Positions 10,667 to 25,400 of a stretch of 64,000 bases of DNA are shown here, piece by piece (position 1 is the stretch's first letter; every line of letters starts with the position of its first letter). Below the pieces are notes generated by a model. That model did no database searches. It saw only the letters and a program-made list of their open reading frames with translations, and had not been told where the DNA came from. A program made the translations under genes and the position numbers. The DNA lies in assembly GCA_963971225.1 (NCBI GenBank), contig OZ020267.1:93051648-93115647 (forward strand). Reading direction: 5' to 3'. Source of the stretch: Melieria omissa (lineage: Eukaryota > Arthropoda > Insecta > Diptera > Ulidiidae).

Positions 10667-13498
10667 TTCGTACAGATTTTATTTATATTATCCTAAAACA
10701 AGTACTTGAAAATAAATGTTTAGATTCGTAAAATGGTGTTTTAATTAATTTAATAAAAACATGTGTTGAAATTGAAATAACTTTATACCAGGACTGAATG
10801 AAAACTTCTGCCCGAGAAAATTATTTCGAAAGAATTAAAAGAAACTGAAAGAAGAACTAGGTTTTCCAAAGATTTTTTCCAAAAACGTGAAAGCAATGAT
10901 TGATTGATTGATTTTTGGATTCCATCCAATCTTCAGCGTATTTATCAATTTAACTGAAAACTAAGTCAATACCAACAATTGATTAGCAGAAATTTGACTG
11001 AGAAGTGGATTTAGACTAAGACCTAGCAAGGGTCTTGCTGTAATTGCACCCTAAGCGTTTAGACTTACTGCGATTGTACACGAATGCCGGGGATCTAAAA
11101 CGGTACAACGCAAAACTTTGAGTCGTTTTGGAACGGTGAATCGGAGCCTTTTCATAGGCAAATTCATTCTCCGAGATTTGCATTTCTCGCTAAAAAAACA
11201 TCGATCGTTGTAAGAGGTAGAAGTATCATCGGTTAAACCATATGCACAGTATCTACCTCAGGTTTGATTAAACTGAAGTTATTATTCAACTTTATAACGT
11301 TTATTATATATTATTATGATTATAAGTTTACGACTCCCTTAGTAATATCACTGATAAATATTACATTCTTTCATTTTGAGAATTGCGATTGTGGTCCCGT
11401 AAAAGCATTTAAGACTATAATTTTTTTCATAAGTATACATTGAATGAATAAATCTCAACCAACAAGTACGGGTGCAACTGTGCTGCTCAGTATTGTGAAT
11501 TTGTGGGGAAGCCTACAGACATGTAAAATTAACCACTATTTCCGAAATGTGTTCAAAGTTTTCCATCCCGCTATCAGTCGTTCCACCACCATCAGTATCA
11601 CGACACGCGCGCACACAACACAATCACAGCAGGTCAACAAAATATAGACAAGAAAATATAATCGCAGTCGAAACGCATGCTCTGATGTTGTCTTTATAGA
11701 TACGACGAGCGTTTGCCGAAAGAGAGAACAGGGAACAGCACAAACAAAATGTTCCTCAATTGCCACTTTTTAATCATTCTATGGTTTGATTAGGCTACAA
11801 GTTTTTTTTAAACTTGGCCTCCAGCTACTTAGTCCTGCGCCAAAGATATGCTGACTCGATTCTGTGCGTTAAAAATTACTTTCTATGTCATTAACGCTAG
11901 CAATTGAAGCCACTAACGGTTCTATTAATAACACCTCTCAATATTGTACGCATTATCTTATAATTCTTTCAACTTTTTGTAGGTATACCACATGTGTATG
12001 AGAGAAGACTTTTCCTTTTCTTCTAAAAATAACTTTCTTCATTTTCGCGAACTTTTCATAATTTAATTAATTAAAAATATCATGCATTTTTGGTGTCGTG
12101 GGTATTTGATGACAGTTCGTCTTGCGTGCATGTGGAGAGTTGAGAAATGTCAAATGCTTTCCGAAATATTCACTTTGCACATTTCAATTTGCACTACTTT
12201 CACAAGGAACTCAATACAATATTTGACAACTCTCAAATACTTTCTTCCTGTATTAATTCCGTTATCGACTGCATTCATACTAAAAACTATTTCATTTTCA
12301 TCTAGTCAATAGTCCCAATTTTTATTATTTATTATTTGGTAATTGGCTTTAATTTTCTATTCTATTTTAGCATTTTAATTTTCACGTCTGCGACTTTTCC
12401 ACGCACTAGCCACTGAAAATAAAATGACATTTTCATGCACTTTCAAATGTTGTATTCAAAGTTCAGGAAGCTTTCAATGTGCTTCAAGCTCGAAGAGTAC
12501 CAAAAAGGAGTAGAAGTGCGTAAACGGGAGAGCGGAATAGTGGCCGAACATCGAAGTATGATGCCGTGAGAGAACAGCGAATGATACGGTCGTCTCTATC
12601 TTGCTCCTTGGCTTTCGAATATTAGAATTCCAAATGCAAGCATTTTTCGAACACTTTTTTAAAACTTATAAATGTGCATACACTCAATATGAACTGTGCA
12701 ACGCTCTTATTGAAGATTGTTTTCCGATTTTCGTCGATTCCCAACCATCCAATCAACTGTGAGTGAGAATTTTCGATATTATCTTTTAATTTTTCACATC
12801 ATAAACTTAGATTCGATAACATATCGGATTTAACTGTGTATATACTTATAAAACGAATAAACTTTACATTTGGCCGAAACAATGGTAATTTATTGCATTG
12901 ACCAATCCAAATGATTAATTTTCGAAGTACTCTTTAATAATTAAATTTAAAAACTGAAAAACCAAATTTTTTGCGAAAAACAAATAACGGTTGGTTTCCA
13001 TGTTTATGTTCTATCCTTTGTATGTATGATGCTGTAGAACTGCTGTTTTAAAAATAACTTGGAATTAAGACTTCAGAATTGATAAAATTATTCGGGACAA
13101 GCATACAATTTTGATACAATAACGTTTTTAAGCTGTTCGGACTTGTGTTATCAGAGGGAATTTTTAAAGTGCTTCTGCATGGAAACCTTGCGCATTGAAA
13201 ACTGAAACAGACAATGTCAGCGCATACCGCACTCTACCTTAAACGGACGGAGACGATGGTAACTAAAATGGACCACAAACACCTGTCATTGTCAGCGTTT
13301 TGGCCCAGCATCTCGTCATGTTGTATTCCCGTCTGTTACTTCAACGCGTACAGTTCAAGCTGAACCTCAACTGAAGCCAAGTCAATTCAACTAATTCATT
13401 ATTATAAGAAAATTTAACTTTAATCGAAATTATGAACTAAAAAGTCAATTTTAATCATTTAAAAGACACTCAAAAAAGTAAGGACATACGGCGTAAAT
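10667..13498. promoter_or_regulatory. Shared upstream region of the divergent NACHT-WD40 and Hasp-like genes
   Basis: These 2.8 kb lie between two start codons on opposite strands, so they must contain the promoters and 5' UTRs of both genes. Non-coding 5' exons are possible but were not placed. The sequence is AT-rich with no coding pattern. No specific promoter element is claimed. Confidence 0.5.
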
Positions 13499-16400
13499 AT
13501 GAACAGACTGTTGGTGCATTGTTTGGTGGCGACGATTCTCATATATAAAGGTATCAATCACTTTTAATAAAGTTAACGAGTTTAATATGCTGCTAATGTG
13601 AGATTCCTCTTACTGCTTCTAATGTGCAAATGAAGTGCGAAAATCGTTCATTGCCTAATACCCAATACGAATTTCCAAGAAATTAAGGCAGAAAATGTAT
13701 ATTACTAATTATATAAGCACAGTTAGCTAGTGCGCAAGTCCGCAATGTGCTTTTGAAGTACTTACTCAGATATAAAATAACATTTAGCTACAATATATAG
13801 GTCAAAGTTTAGAGGATGTCGACAAGAACGGTTTTTAGGCACATTCATCCGCAATCGGATCAGAATTATTGGGCAGCTTGAGTATTACAATCTCGTTTTG
13901 AAAATTGTGTAATTTCAAAGAGTGTATAAGTAACTTGTTATTTCAAAGAGTGCACAACAAATAATAGAAATAAATAAATAAATACTTTTGCCAAGTTGAG
14001 GATATCACTAGAAAAATTACACAACTGCTACATTTGCGAAAATCACTTCGATTGAATTTCAACTGAAAATAGTACAGCCATGTGTTATGCAAATTATTTA
14101 AATTGTTCTGCCAAGGCTAACTTTAAATTTAATTTTGGTGTTTTTGTTCAGTAATTTCAATACCAACACAAACACAAACGGAGGTTCCTCAGGACGACGA
14201 CGATGAAGACTGGGACGATGACGATGAATCATCCGAGGTGGATGACGATGGGCGCGTGTACAAAAACCCGAGAAATTCCCCATCCACTGAATGTCCACGT
14301 GATGAGGAACAAGCAACGTTGCTGGGGCAAAAGTGTCTACGGAAATGTTCCTCGGACGAGGACTGCAAGAGTAAAAAGAAGAAATGCCTTTGTGATGGCG
14401 TGTGCGGAATGTCTTGTATCAAGCCAGGTGAGCGCAGGTGACAGTCAGATATTGCGTTCTCAGAATTAACGCATTTCCCAATAATTAGACAGAGAATGTC
14501 CTGAATTGGCACAACCGTCGCTGGGGCAGGTGTCGGTGGCTGGGCGACACTTCGGAGCGCGTGCTTCGTATTCCTGCCCGCATGGCTATCATGTTGTTGG
14601 ACTCCAAAGCCGTCTATGTCAGGCCGATGGTAACTGGGCAGGCGCTGAGCCGGCGTGCAAGCAAAACAGTACGTACCGCTTCAGCACATTTAGTGTTTCA
14701 TTAAAATTTGTACAAACGCAGATTTGTTCGTTTACAGTTTATTGTCTGAAGCCCCCGCAAATAGAGCACGCTCGTCATTCGGCGCTGCCTGAGCAGGAGA
14801 CGTTCGATCTAGACTCCACGGTGCAGTACCATTGTCACACAGGCTATGTCACGAACGGATTTCCGCGGGCAAAGTGTCTGGCGATTGACGGCCAGGCAAG
14901 TTGGTATGGCCCGGATATTCAATGCGAACGTAAAATCAACCCTTCAAATCCCTATTCGGTCATACACATGCATTGTTATTTATGATTTTTCTCTCGTTCA
15001 CTCAGCAGCCAGGTCCTGTGGTCAGCCACCGGATCCAGCATACGGTTGGCACGCTGGGGAATGCTACACCTTCGGGTGTAAGATCAACTACAATTGTGGT
15101 AACGGCTACGAGCTTGTTGGCAAGCACGAACGTTACTGCCAGTCGGACGGCTCTTGGGTGCCAAAGGAGCTGCCTACGTGTGTCCGTAAGTAGCTAAATT
15201 TCCCGCACAACCACTTGATTCTTTTAATTTTATCTTATTTTCGTATTAGCCAAAATCAATATAAATGCCACCGTAGAAACCAAGTCGATATAAAAAGCAA
15301 AAAATATACATAAATAGTGTAAGAATTGTTATCAGACCTATGCAATAGGATGTTCTTCTGACATCGAAAAGTTAGTGAGTCAGTCAGTTGCTTGAGCCTC
15401 TTCCGGACGTGTTTTACTATTTGTGTCAATATGCTGAAATAAACCAAACCAAACAAACGACAATGTTAAACCACAATTGTTAGGCAAAATGTTATCAATA
15501 AATAAAGTTACCGCAAATAAATCAAAACGTTGTTTTATTGAGAGCGATTATCCAATCAAATTGGAACCATAATCAAATAGATCAAATAACAATAAATAAA
15601 AAAAAAAAATTAAGCAATTAAAATAAATCAAAATTGAAAGCCTATTGGACTGACAATAAATTTGCGGTAACTTTTTAGTGCGACAAACTTGTGGATTTCT
15701 CCTTCTAAAACGTATGTACAAAAACTGCTTTATATAGAGATGTGTATCTATTGTCTAAGACAAAAAATAATTTGAGAAAGATGCCAAAATTCAACTTTGA
15801 AACAACTAACCCACATAACCCTATTAATTATACCCCTATTAAAAGAGCTTTGGTACAAACTAAAACTTTAGTTTATGTCGTCTGGAAAACACTTAAAGAA
15901 AAGGTTTGAATATTGGAGTCTTAAATTAAACTATTGCATATTATTTAGTAGGCGTTTCTGATAAACAAGATCATCGCAGACCAATAAAAGCATTTTAGTT
16001 TAATTGAAACTGCAGTGTTTCGGCAACATTGTCCCATTCCACTAACATTTTTGCGGACTAAACCCTTTGTGCGATTATTAAAACAAACATTTTTAATTGA
16101 TTAAAAAAAACACAGTACAACAATTTTAAACTTCTTGTGTGCAACAGAGTAACCACCGTATATTTCTGAAAAAGGATATCGAATAAATCGTTTTTGCAAA
16201 ACAAAGTGCATAATATTTTACTCAATACAAGCTTTCTATGAAAGAATTTTCTGAAAAACATGAAAAGGGGGTAAGGAAATGGGGTGGAGAGTTCATGTGA
16301 ATAGAAGCAATATTCAAAATATTCATATTCATTCATACGAAACAACTCTGTGCTAGACATCGAAACTCTGGCTCTTCAAGTTTTCATACTTTCCGTGGAA

Positions 16401-19400
16401 AGGTCTATAATGACCTCTTAAACCGTAACGTGCAAATTAAAAAAAAAATTAGACGTGCTGGACGATTACTTTGTTCTGCAAAAGTTATTTGTACGACTTC
16501 CTTTTTCAGAAATATACAGTGGTTATTTTGTTACAGGATAGCTGTTGTACAGTGTAATTAGTAAATTCAAGATTAATGTTTGAAGAATGGCATATGTACA
16601 TATATATGTATGTGTATGTGTATGTACAGAATGTTACTTTTGTCTCGTATAAACGGTTTAAATATTTTTATGTAGTACATTTTATGGGTAGCTCCATGAA
16701 GGTACTCATAAGTACATTCATAAGAGTATATGTAGGGGATTCTTTGTAAGGTGCCACCCCATAGCTTTTTTGCGCAAAACTCGTTAGAAAATTAACGTAT
16801 CGCCAATTTTAATATACCGTTGGAAAGAGTAAAGAGCTATGATCCAAGGTAACACTTCATTTGAATTTTTCGTAAATACGAATTTTACAGCCAATTTCCC
16901 AAAGTGTTCAAAATCGACACCCTAAAATTTTTTAATGTAAAGTTCCACCCCCTAAAAAAACCGCTAAAAACGTAAAAATCTCAAGCAAAAATGCATGATT
17001 TAGAAAATTTACGAAAGACTATTGAATTTAATAGAAAATGACCGAAAGCAAAATGGAAATTGAATGGAACGAATGAAACGAATAATTGTATGGAAATTGA
17101 TAAACAAAACTGAACTAATTTATTCCTCATGATAAGATTAGAGAAAAATTTACTAAGAACACTTTAAATTCATTGTAATGACGATTCCGAGTAATAAAAA
17201 GTCATTATACCGATATAGGACCACAAAACAATGAAAAAAGGGGGGTGGCACCTTACAAAGAAAAAAAGGTGGCACTTTACATTTTTATGGTATTTTGGAA
17301 ATCATTGTATAAATTTGTCCCTTTTACGATATGCTCGGATATCATTTCGGATTATGAAAAACCATTAAAAATTAAGTCCAACACTGATATTTACCTTAGT
17401 TTTTTATAAGGTTTTGGTAACTTTTTCACCGCAAGAAAACCCTTCAGTTTTAATTTTTATGTTTTTTCTTAACCAAATTTGACACTTTTATTTACCCAGA
17501 CCGTACCATTCCGTATGTTCCCTCAAAAACCACATTAGAATTGATGTTGACATATATACCTTAAATGACAATACGAATTTTTTTTCTTGGATTGCTGGAA
17601 CATCAAAATCGAGCAGGGGTGGCACCTTACAAAGAGTGGCACCTTACAAAGAATTCCCCTACATAATATATTATGTTTGTGTTAATGTTTTGTCCTCGTT
17701 CTAATTAAGTGTGGTTTCCTTTAAGTGGTGACTTCTGTCGTTTGTTCAACGCCGGAAAATCCCAGAAACGGTAAAGCCACATACACAACACTAGCATACA
17801 ATTCGGTAGTAAGTTACGAATGTCGCTACGGATATACACTCGTGGGCGAGAGTAGCAGTAGGTGTGGTGCTGACCGGAAGTGGAGCGGAACGCTACCAGT
17901 CTGCAAAGGTATTATTCATTGGGGAGTCATAAAAAAGCGATCTATCTGGATTAACTGATCTCATTTGGAATAGAAATAAATTGTGGACATCCGGGTGTAC
18001 TTTACAACGGTTGGATTGAAAATATCGAGGCCGGCACCGGCTTGGGAGCAAGTATAATTTTTCGTTGTCAGCCTGAAATGTTGATACAAGGTCATTCGTC
18101 AAGTGTGTGTCAGATTGATGGACGTTGGCGTAACCCATTGCCGGAATGTTTAGCCCCGTGTGTTGTACCGACCATTTCACAAGGTTATGTGATTCCAATT
18201 GAAATAATAACAGATGAGAATGGTACGACTATATTAACGCCAACAACTACACAATCCCCATCTACGACAACGGGCGGCGTGGAAAAGGTTAAGCACGGCA
18301 CTGCTTTGGAGGTAAAGTGCGATGAGAACTACGAATTCCCTGTTTCATTGCTAAGTCCGCCGACATGCAATAACGGTACGTGGAGCATTATTCCACGTTG
18401 TGTTCCAGCACGTTGTAAAACGATGCCGAAACCGCCAAAGCATGGTATGGTGTTGGCCCCAAAAACCGAGCACGGTATGAAGGCGCGATTCAAATGTAAA
18501 GACGGTTTTAAATTAGTTAACCCAGAAGGCAAAGAAGTTACCGATCCCAACGATTATGTGCTCACCTGTTCTTTTGGCAATTGGACGGGCGAGACGCCAC
18601 AATGCCAGGAAGTTTTTTGTTCTTTTCCTGGCTACATACCAAATGGGAAGGTCTTGCTTGTAGGCAATATGGGACTTTATGATTACAGACCATACGTGAA
18701 AAAGGTTGGTTTTATGCTCTGATATATCGCAGCACTTTAGCAAAACTTTTTAATACCTTTTACAGATCGTTAATAACAAGCAAATAATGTATGACTGCGA
18801 CAAGGGTTATGTGCTGGAGGTTGGACCACCAGGCGCTACTTGTGTTGGCGGAAAATGGCGACCATTGGAATTGCCCCAATGTCTATTAGGCCAACACCCA
18901 CGGTTACGTTGGAATCGAAAGCGTCGTTCACTACAAATGCGATATTTACGTTCCCTTTATCTGCTGAAAAACCAACGAATACTCAAGAGGAAACTCGATG
19001 AGCACATAAATAACTCAGATCAAGCAAAGAAAAATATGTTTCAGGGGCTAACTCGTAAGTTAACATCAAGGTGGGAGACGATATTATGTATAGTGAGGCA
19101 TTACTCACTTATTTACAGAGCCAATAGAAGTGACAAGGACACGAGTTAAACGAAATCCCTCGGACATTGAACAAGCTTACTCAAAGTACTACCAAAGGAT
19201 TAAGCAGAAATATCAGAACTATGTGAAAAGTCTTCTCGGCTACAGTAGGTATCACAATATAGCCGACTTCCGTGATCCTTCAAAGAAGATACAAGTGCAA
19301 GATGGGCGCTGGTATAACACCTACAGTAATCCCGACCTGTTAACACGCTTCAAGGCTATCCACAAGTCGCGAACATCGACAAACGATTTTCTTAATGTAG

Positions 19401-22400
19401 ATTACGATGATCATGATTATCTTTCATATCGGGGAGTAGCAAAAATTCCGATGCCAAATATTAATGAAAACTCTAGATACAGCACCCAAAAAACGAATAA
19501 TACTAAAAACCCCTCCTACGACAATAATTCATTAAATTTCATCTTAAAAGATCTCACAAAAAATCCAACGCTAAAAAATGACACCGACCTCATCGAACAG
19601 TTAAAGTCTCAAATAGTGCGGCGTCGTCGCAAGCGCAGTAACAGCCAACTGTCACCACCACCCACACCGGAAGAAGATGCAGTAGATCATCTGGAGTCAA
19701 AGGAGGGAAGGAAGCGCCTACGCGGACCGTGCGAAGACCTGGACTGGGATTCTTTCGCCAACGTAACTGTGATGAGACCTGGAAAAGCACCCGGGCGCAA
19801 TAGTGTCGGTATTATTCTATATTTGGAGTGCAATGCCGGATTCAAACTCAACATCAAGGGAGACAACGCTACAGCAAGATGTATTCGCGGAATCTGGAAA
19901 CCAGAGCCACCAAAGTGCCTCTCAGGTGACAAAGCGTGGATACAGACTGTGATTTTTAGTTGCAAAGCAACAGTTTTTCCTACTTGTAGCGCCTTGTCTG
20001 GTGCCCTCAGTGGAGCATGGCAAGTACTACAAAGTCGAACCGCACACAAAAATGCTAAGCGATAAGCCGTCGTTGACCCCACTAACCACATACGAAGAGA
20101 TTCAATCAAACGAATTTATAACTTTGGAATGTGAAGACGGTTTCAATATTCAAGTGAGACATTCGTTTAGTCACCAGCCAGGATCACTGATTGGCACTTT
20201 CGTAATGGATCGTGTTGTAATGTTGCCTTTTTTATGCAGGGTTCAGCGCAGTTGAGGTGTGCTCATGGAAGTTGGTCAGTGAATGCCTTTTCAGAATGTG
20301 TCTCCATACCATGTACTCTTCCTGCCATCGCCGGTGTATTGTATGAGGTATTCAATGCATAAACCGCCTTTCCTCTTCCTTGCGTACGCACTTAGGCTAC
20401 ATGACTTTGTATAATTTTTTTAGGGAGGCTATCGAGCTGGCCTTACTATAGGCCATGGGAGTACAGTAAATGTTCACTGCGACCACCCTACAAACGCTAT
20501 GCCAATCGAAATGACGTGCAATAAGGGCATTCTCAGCCCGCAAACCATACACTGCGAAACTGGACTACGCAAATCACGCGAGGAAATACTGCTAGAAAGC
20601 GAACTGAAAAGCAAGGCTCACATTGTAACCTTGCCCAAAGCTGATACATCCGATGCCGACGAAATGAACAATACAACAGAAGAAAACGTCACCGAAGAGG
20701 CGAAAATGTGCGGTTCTCCGAGCATCACCGACGGTGCTCTAGTTTATGAGTAAGATACAATTTCCAAACCTATAGGTAGTACATATATTATGATTGTTTG
20801 TCCTGGCTGTCTGATTCACTGACAGACTGATTCATTATCGGCGAAACCAAACCGCTGAAGCTACAAACATGAAATTTGAACTTCATTACAAAATGAACCT
20901 CCGCTCAGATGGCATTGTATTTTTCTTTTTAAATTCTAAGTCTAAAGGAGAAATTCATTAAGGGTATTCATATAAACGTATAAAAGTATAAGTTTATCAC
21001 CTCATAAACTAATTGTCAAAATTTGTATGAAAGTTCATTTATACAAATGAGATAAGTTTCCACAATGATTTCGGTGAGTAAACATTTACCATGGTGGAAT
21101 TATACAGGTGGAGTAACCTCATGACAGTTTTTGTGATTATGACAGTTCATGCTGCCTTGGAGAAACAATGTTGGTTTTTGCAAAACTAAGATTTTTTTTT
21201 CTAAGAACAAAAAATAAACGTACCAACGTATCAAACGATCAACGCTCTCGCTCAGTGCGGCATACCGAAATTGAAGCGTTGCGTTGGGATTGTCAAAATC
21301 ATGAAATGAAAACAAATGTAAAAAATATCTGTTTAGTTGCCAAAACAACAACAAATTATTATTATTTTGCAAAACTTATATGAATTAATTCCTCACAATT
21401 TAAATCAAACCAAATATAAATTACAGGCGTTTTTGTTAGTCGCAGTCAACTTCAACCGCTAACGCCTTGTCAAAATTAGAAATTCGAAGAGCTCATGACC
21501 AAACTCCATAAAGCGCGTTTCAGTCGAATGCATTTATTTTACACGAAAGCTATTAAATACATTTAAGAAACATTTGAAATTCAATATTTTAACATAAAAT
21601 GTGGAGAAATTCCTAAAAATTAGCATAATTCTTTGACGGACGAAACTTAGTCTTCGCTAATTCGATAGCTTATTCGTTGTCGATCGAATTTTGCTCATCC
21701 CTGTGAAATAAATTGCTACAAATTGAATTCAACTGAATCTTTCTTTTTATTTTTTGCAATGTTCGATATGCATTTATTGTGTTTAAAATGAAATCAGTAA
21801 ATTCTATAAAGTCTTTAACGTCGTATAGCAATATCATTTCGTTGTTTTTCACAATTCACAACGAAATCAATCAGCAGTTTGCCAATTGTTGATGGAATAG
21901 ATAATTCACATAAATGTGCTTTTGAATTTCAGAACTATTTGAAATAATTACACTGTACAACAATTTTGCCGTTTTCAAAAAACCCGCGGAGTTTCTCAAC
22001 TGTTCCTTATATTTTCGGAGTCGCTGAACCCGAATATGTAATTATTTTTTTCGGGTCACCTCTAGTTTGGGTTTTACAGGGTCTTGAAGTTACAAGCTAC
22101 ACCCCAATTAAAAAAATTAATTTAAATGGTTGAACTTATCCTGGTCTAACAATATTAGTATCAAAAGAAAGAGAATTATGTCTCCAACTCAAATCAAATA
22201 ATTTTGTTGTAATTATCCTGGCGAAAGGATATAAAAATGTCCTTTTAAGAATGTATGCTTAAGTATCCTGGAAGTTTTTCTACAAAAAAAATTGAAAAAA
22301 ATATATTATAAAACCCTTACCATGCACCAACACATTGTGAAATTTCATGTTAATCAGTCCATTGGTTCAGCTGAAAAAAATGGTTGAAGTTTATTTCAAC

Positions 22401-25400
22401 TCAAAAACTTAAATTATTCCAAAATTTTTCACAGTGCAAACAATTTCAGCTCTTCACAAAACCCGCCCAGTTTCTGAACTGCTCCTTATAATTCCGGAGC
22501 CGCTGATTACGAATATGTAATTTGTTTTTTTGGGTCACCTCTAGTTTGGTTTTTACAAGGCCTTGAAGTTGCCAGCAACACCCACCTTAAAAACGAATTT
22601 AAATTGTTGAGCTCATCTTAGTCCAACAATATTAGTATCAAATTAAAGGGAATCAATTCTTTTGCCCAAAGCCATGTTAATGTCAACTTTACGTTGCATT
22701 TTGAACTTGGAAAACGAATTTAAATTGAATTAAACTCATCTTAGTCCAACAATATTGGTTAGAATAGCCTGAGAAAAATTTCTGATCGAAAATCTAACAA
22801 GCGTTGAATAGAAAATGTTATTGCTGAAGCTCTGGTTGCGAAAAACAGAATAATTCTCCTCTCTTTTCATCTCGAGCTTGGTGCCGTGAAAAATTTAATT
22901 AAGGCTTTGGGCTAAGCTGGTAAAGGTTTTCAGTACATAAGAAGTAATTTCCATTGGATTAGTGATGCGAAGATTAAAGAAGGTAAACACAAATTAAGTA
23001 AATTGTTTATCGTATTTTGATTAAAACTTTAATCTTATATGTAGATATCTCAATTTGTAAAAATAACATATTTTGTGTTTATGTAGATCTGTAGGTGTTT
23101 AAATTTGTCCAAATATACGCGCTTTACTTAAAGAGTATTTGAGAGCAAACTAAGCCAGATAACTGCGGCTCGGACTTCATCGTTCTTTTCTTTTCTCTAA
23201 AAAACGCTGAAAGAAGCACATGTTCACAAGCACAATTCTAAAAATTAATATACTGTTAGCTTACCAAATAAGTGTAGTACCAATTACTTGTCCTTGTATT
23301 GTATTATATTAAATAAACACGACTAATGCAATATTTTCTAGTTTAAAAATAGTTCAAAATATAACGTAAAATTGACATTGACATGGCTTTGGGCAAAAGA
23401 ATTGATTCCCTTTAATTTGATACTAATATTGTTGGACTAAGATGAGCTCAACAATTTAAATTCGTTTTTAAGGTGGGTGTTGCTGGCAACTTCAAGGCCT
23501 TGTAAAAACCAAACTAGAGGTGACCCAAAAAAACAAATTACATATTCGTAATCAGCGGCTCCGGAATTATAAGGAGCAGTTCAGAAACTGGGCGGGTTTT
23601 CTGAAGAGCTGAAATTGTTTGCACTGTGAAAAATTTTGGAATAATTTAAGTTTTTGAGTTGAAATAAACTTCAACCATTTTTTTCAGCTGAACCAATGGA
23701 CTGATTAACATGAAATTTCACAATGTGTTGGTGCATGGTAAGGGTTTTATAATATATTTTTTTCAATTTTTTTTGTAGAAAAACTTCCAGGATACTTAAG
23801 CATACATTCTTAAAAGGACATTTTTATATCCTTTCGCCAGGATAATTACAACAAAATTATTTTATTTGAGTTGGAGACATAATTCTCTTTCTTTTGATAC
23901 TAATATTGTTAGACCAGGATAAGTTCAACCATTTAAATTAATTTTTTTAATTGGGGTGTAGCTTGTAACTTCAAGACCCTGTAAAACCCAAACTAGAGGT
24001 GACCCGAAAAAAATAATTACATATTCGTGTTCAGCGACTCCGAAAATATAAGGAACAGTTGAGAAACTCCGCGGGTTTTTTTTACTGTTGTACTGTGTTA
24101 TTAGCGCCATCTAGTGAAAAAGGCCGAATTATTTCCCTTTTCTTGCTACCTTTCAATGCAACTTTTAAATAAGGCAGTGTCAAATACAAACTGTCAATAA
24201 TTACTCCACCTCTATAATTCCACTATGAACATTTACGAGGATGAGTGAGTGACGTTCAATTTCAAAATTTTAACAAATTCAAAACAATAAGCTGAAAAAT
24301 GGAAGAGAAAATTGGTATTTTAGCTATGTAACTTTTTAATTTCGGGAAATTCAAAGGAGAAAATGAAAGAGGATGAATCCCTCCCACCGCTGAAGGAATT
24401 TATAGACTTTGCAAGCAAAGTTCGATGCAGTCAAACAATATCCCGTTTGAGGTATTTGTTTGAGAAATTTAACTTTTTCGGTGATTCTCGGCATTTGAAT
24501 TTTATGATTTTGACAACTAAACACCTGATCGATAAAGAGCATTTACACAAATACCTTTATACGTGCGTTAATATAACACAGTGCGTAAATGTATAAATAT
24601 ATGCGGTAGGTAAACTTATATGCTTAAATGAATACCCTTATTTGTTAGGAATTGGTTTCTTTGTGATAATACTCTAAGTCAAAAATAATTCGACACGGGA
24701 TCAACAATGGATTAAGGTTCTTATACGGGAAGACGATGAAAATACATGAACCAATGGAACCATTGACTTCAAAAGTGGTGAAAACACTTGAAATCATCTT
24801 CATTTTTGTTTTTTATCAAAATGTGGCGGAGTCAACGATGGGTTAAAATATAGTAAATTTTAATGTTTTTTTTATTTCATGTATGGCGGAACTACCCCAA
24901 ATGAGATATAGTTTGACATGTTAATATTTATTATTAGTAAGTTAATATTTTCGAAAGTCAAAGCCAGACGGGGTCACCGACGGATTAAAAATTTGTACAG
25001 AGAAAGAAAAAAAGAACATAAATTATTATAATAGGCCTACTACAAACTTGGTGAAAGTGCTCCAAATAAGAAATACACGACAAGGTGTGTTTTACTTTTT
25101 TGAATATCAAAATCTGACGTGGTTAACAATGGATAAACTCTTTGTATGGAAATATAATTTAAAGGGCCTATTGCCTTCAAATATGTGGAAAGCATTTCAA
25201 ATTAAAACTATTTAGACAAGTATTTTTATCAAAATCTGACAGAGTCAACGAAGGGTTAAGAGAAACTTGGCCCATTGGCTTCTGACTTGGAAAAAGTCCT
25301 AAAAATCAACGCATGTATTTTAGTGTTAAAAAATCAACATCAGGCGAGGTAAAACTTTTTTTTTAATTTGTGCGAGTATGCAAAACTTAACAATAGATAG

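Noticed and set aside
14098..14512. Ser-rich minus-strand ORFs opposite the WAP exon
   Set aside because: Shadow of the GAC/GAT-rich acidic stretch of the Hasp-like protein.
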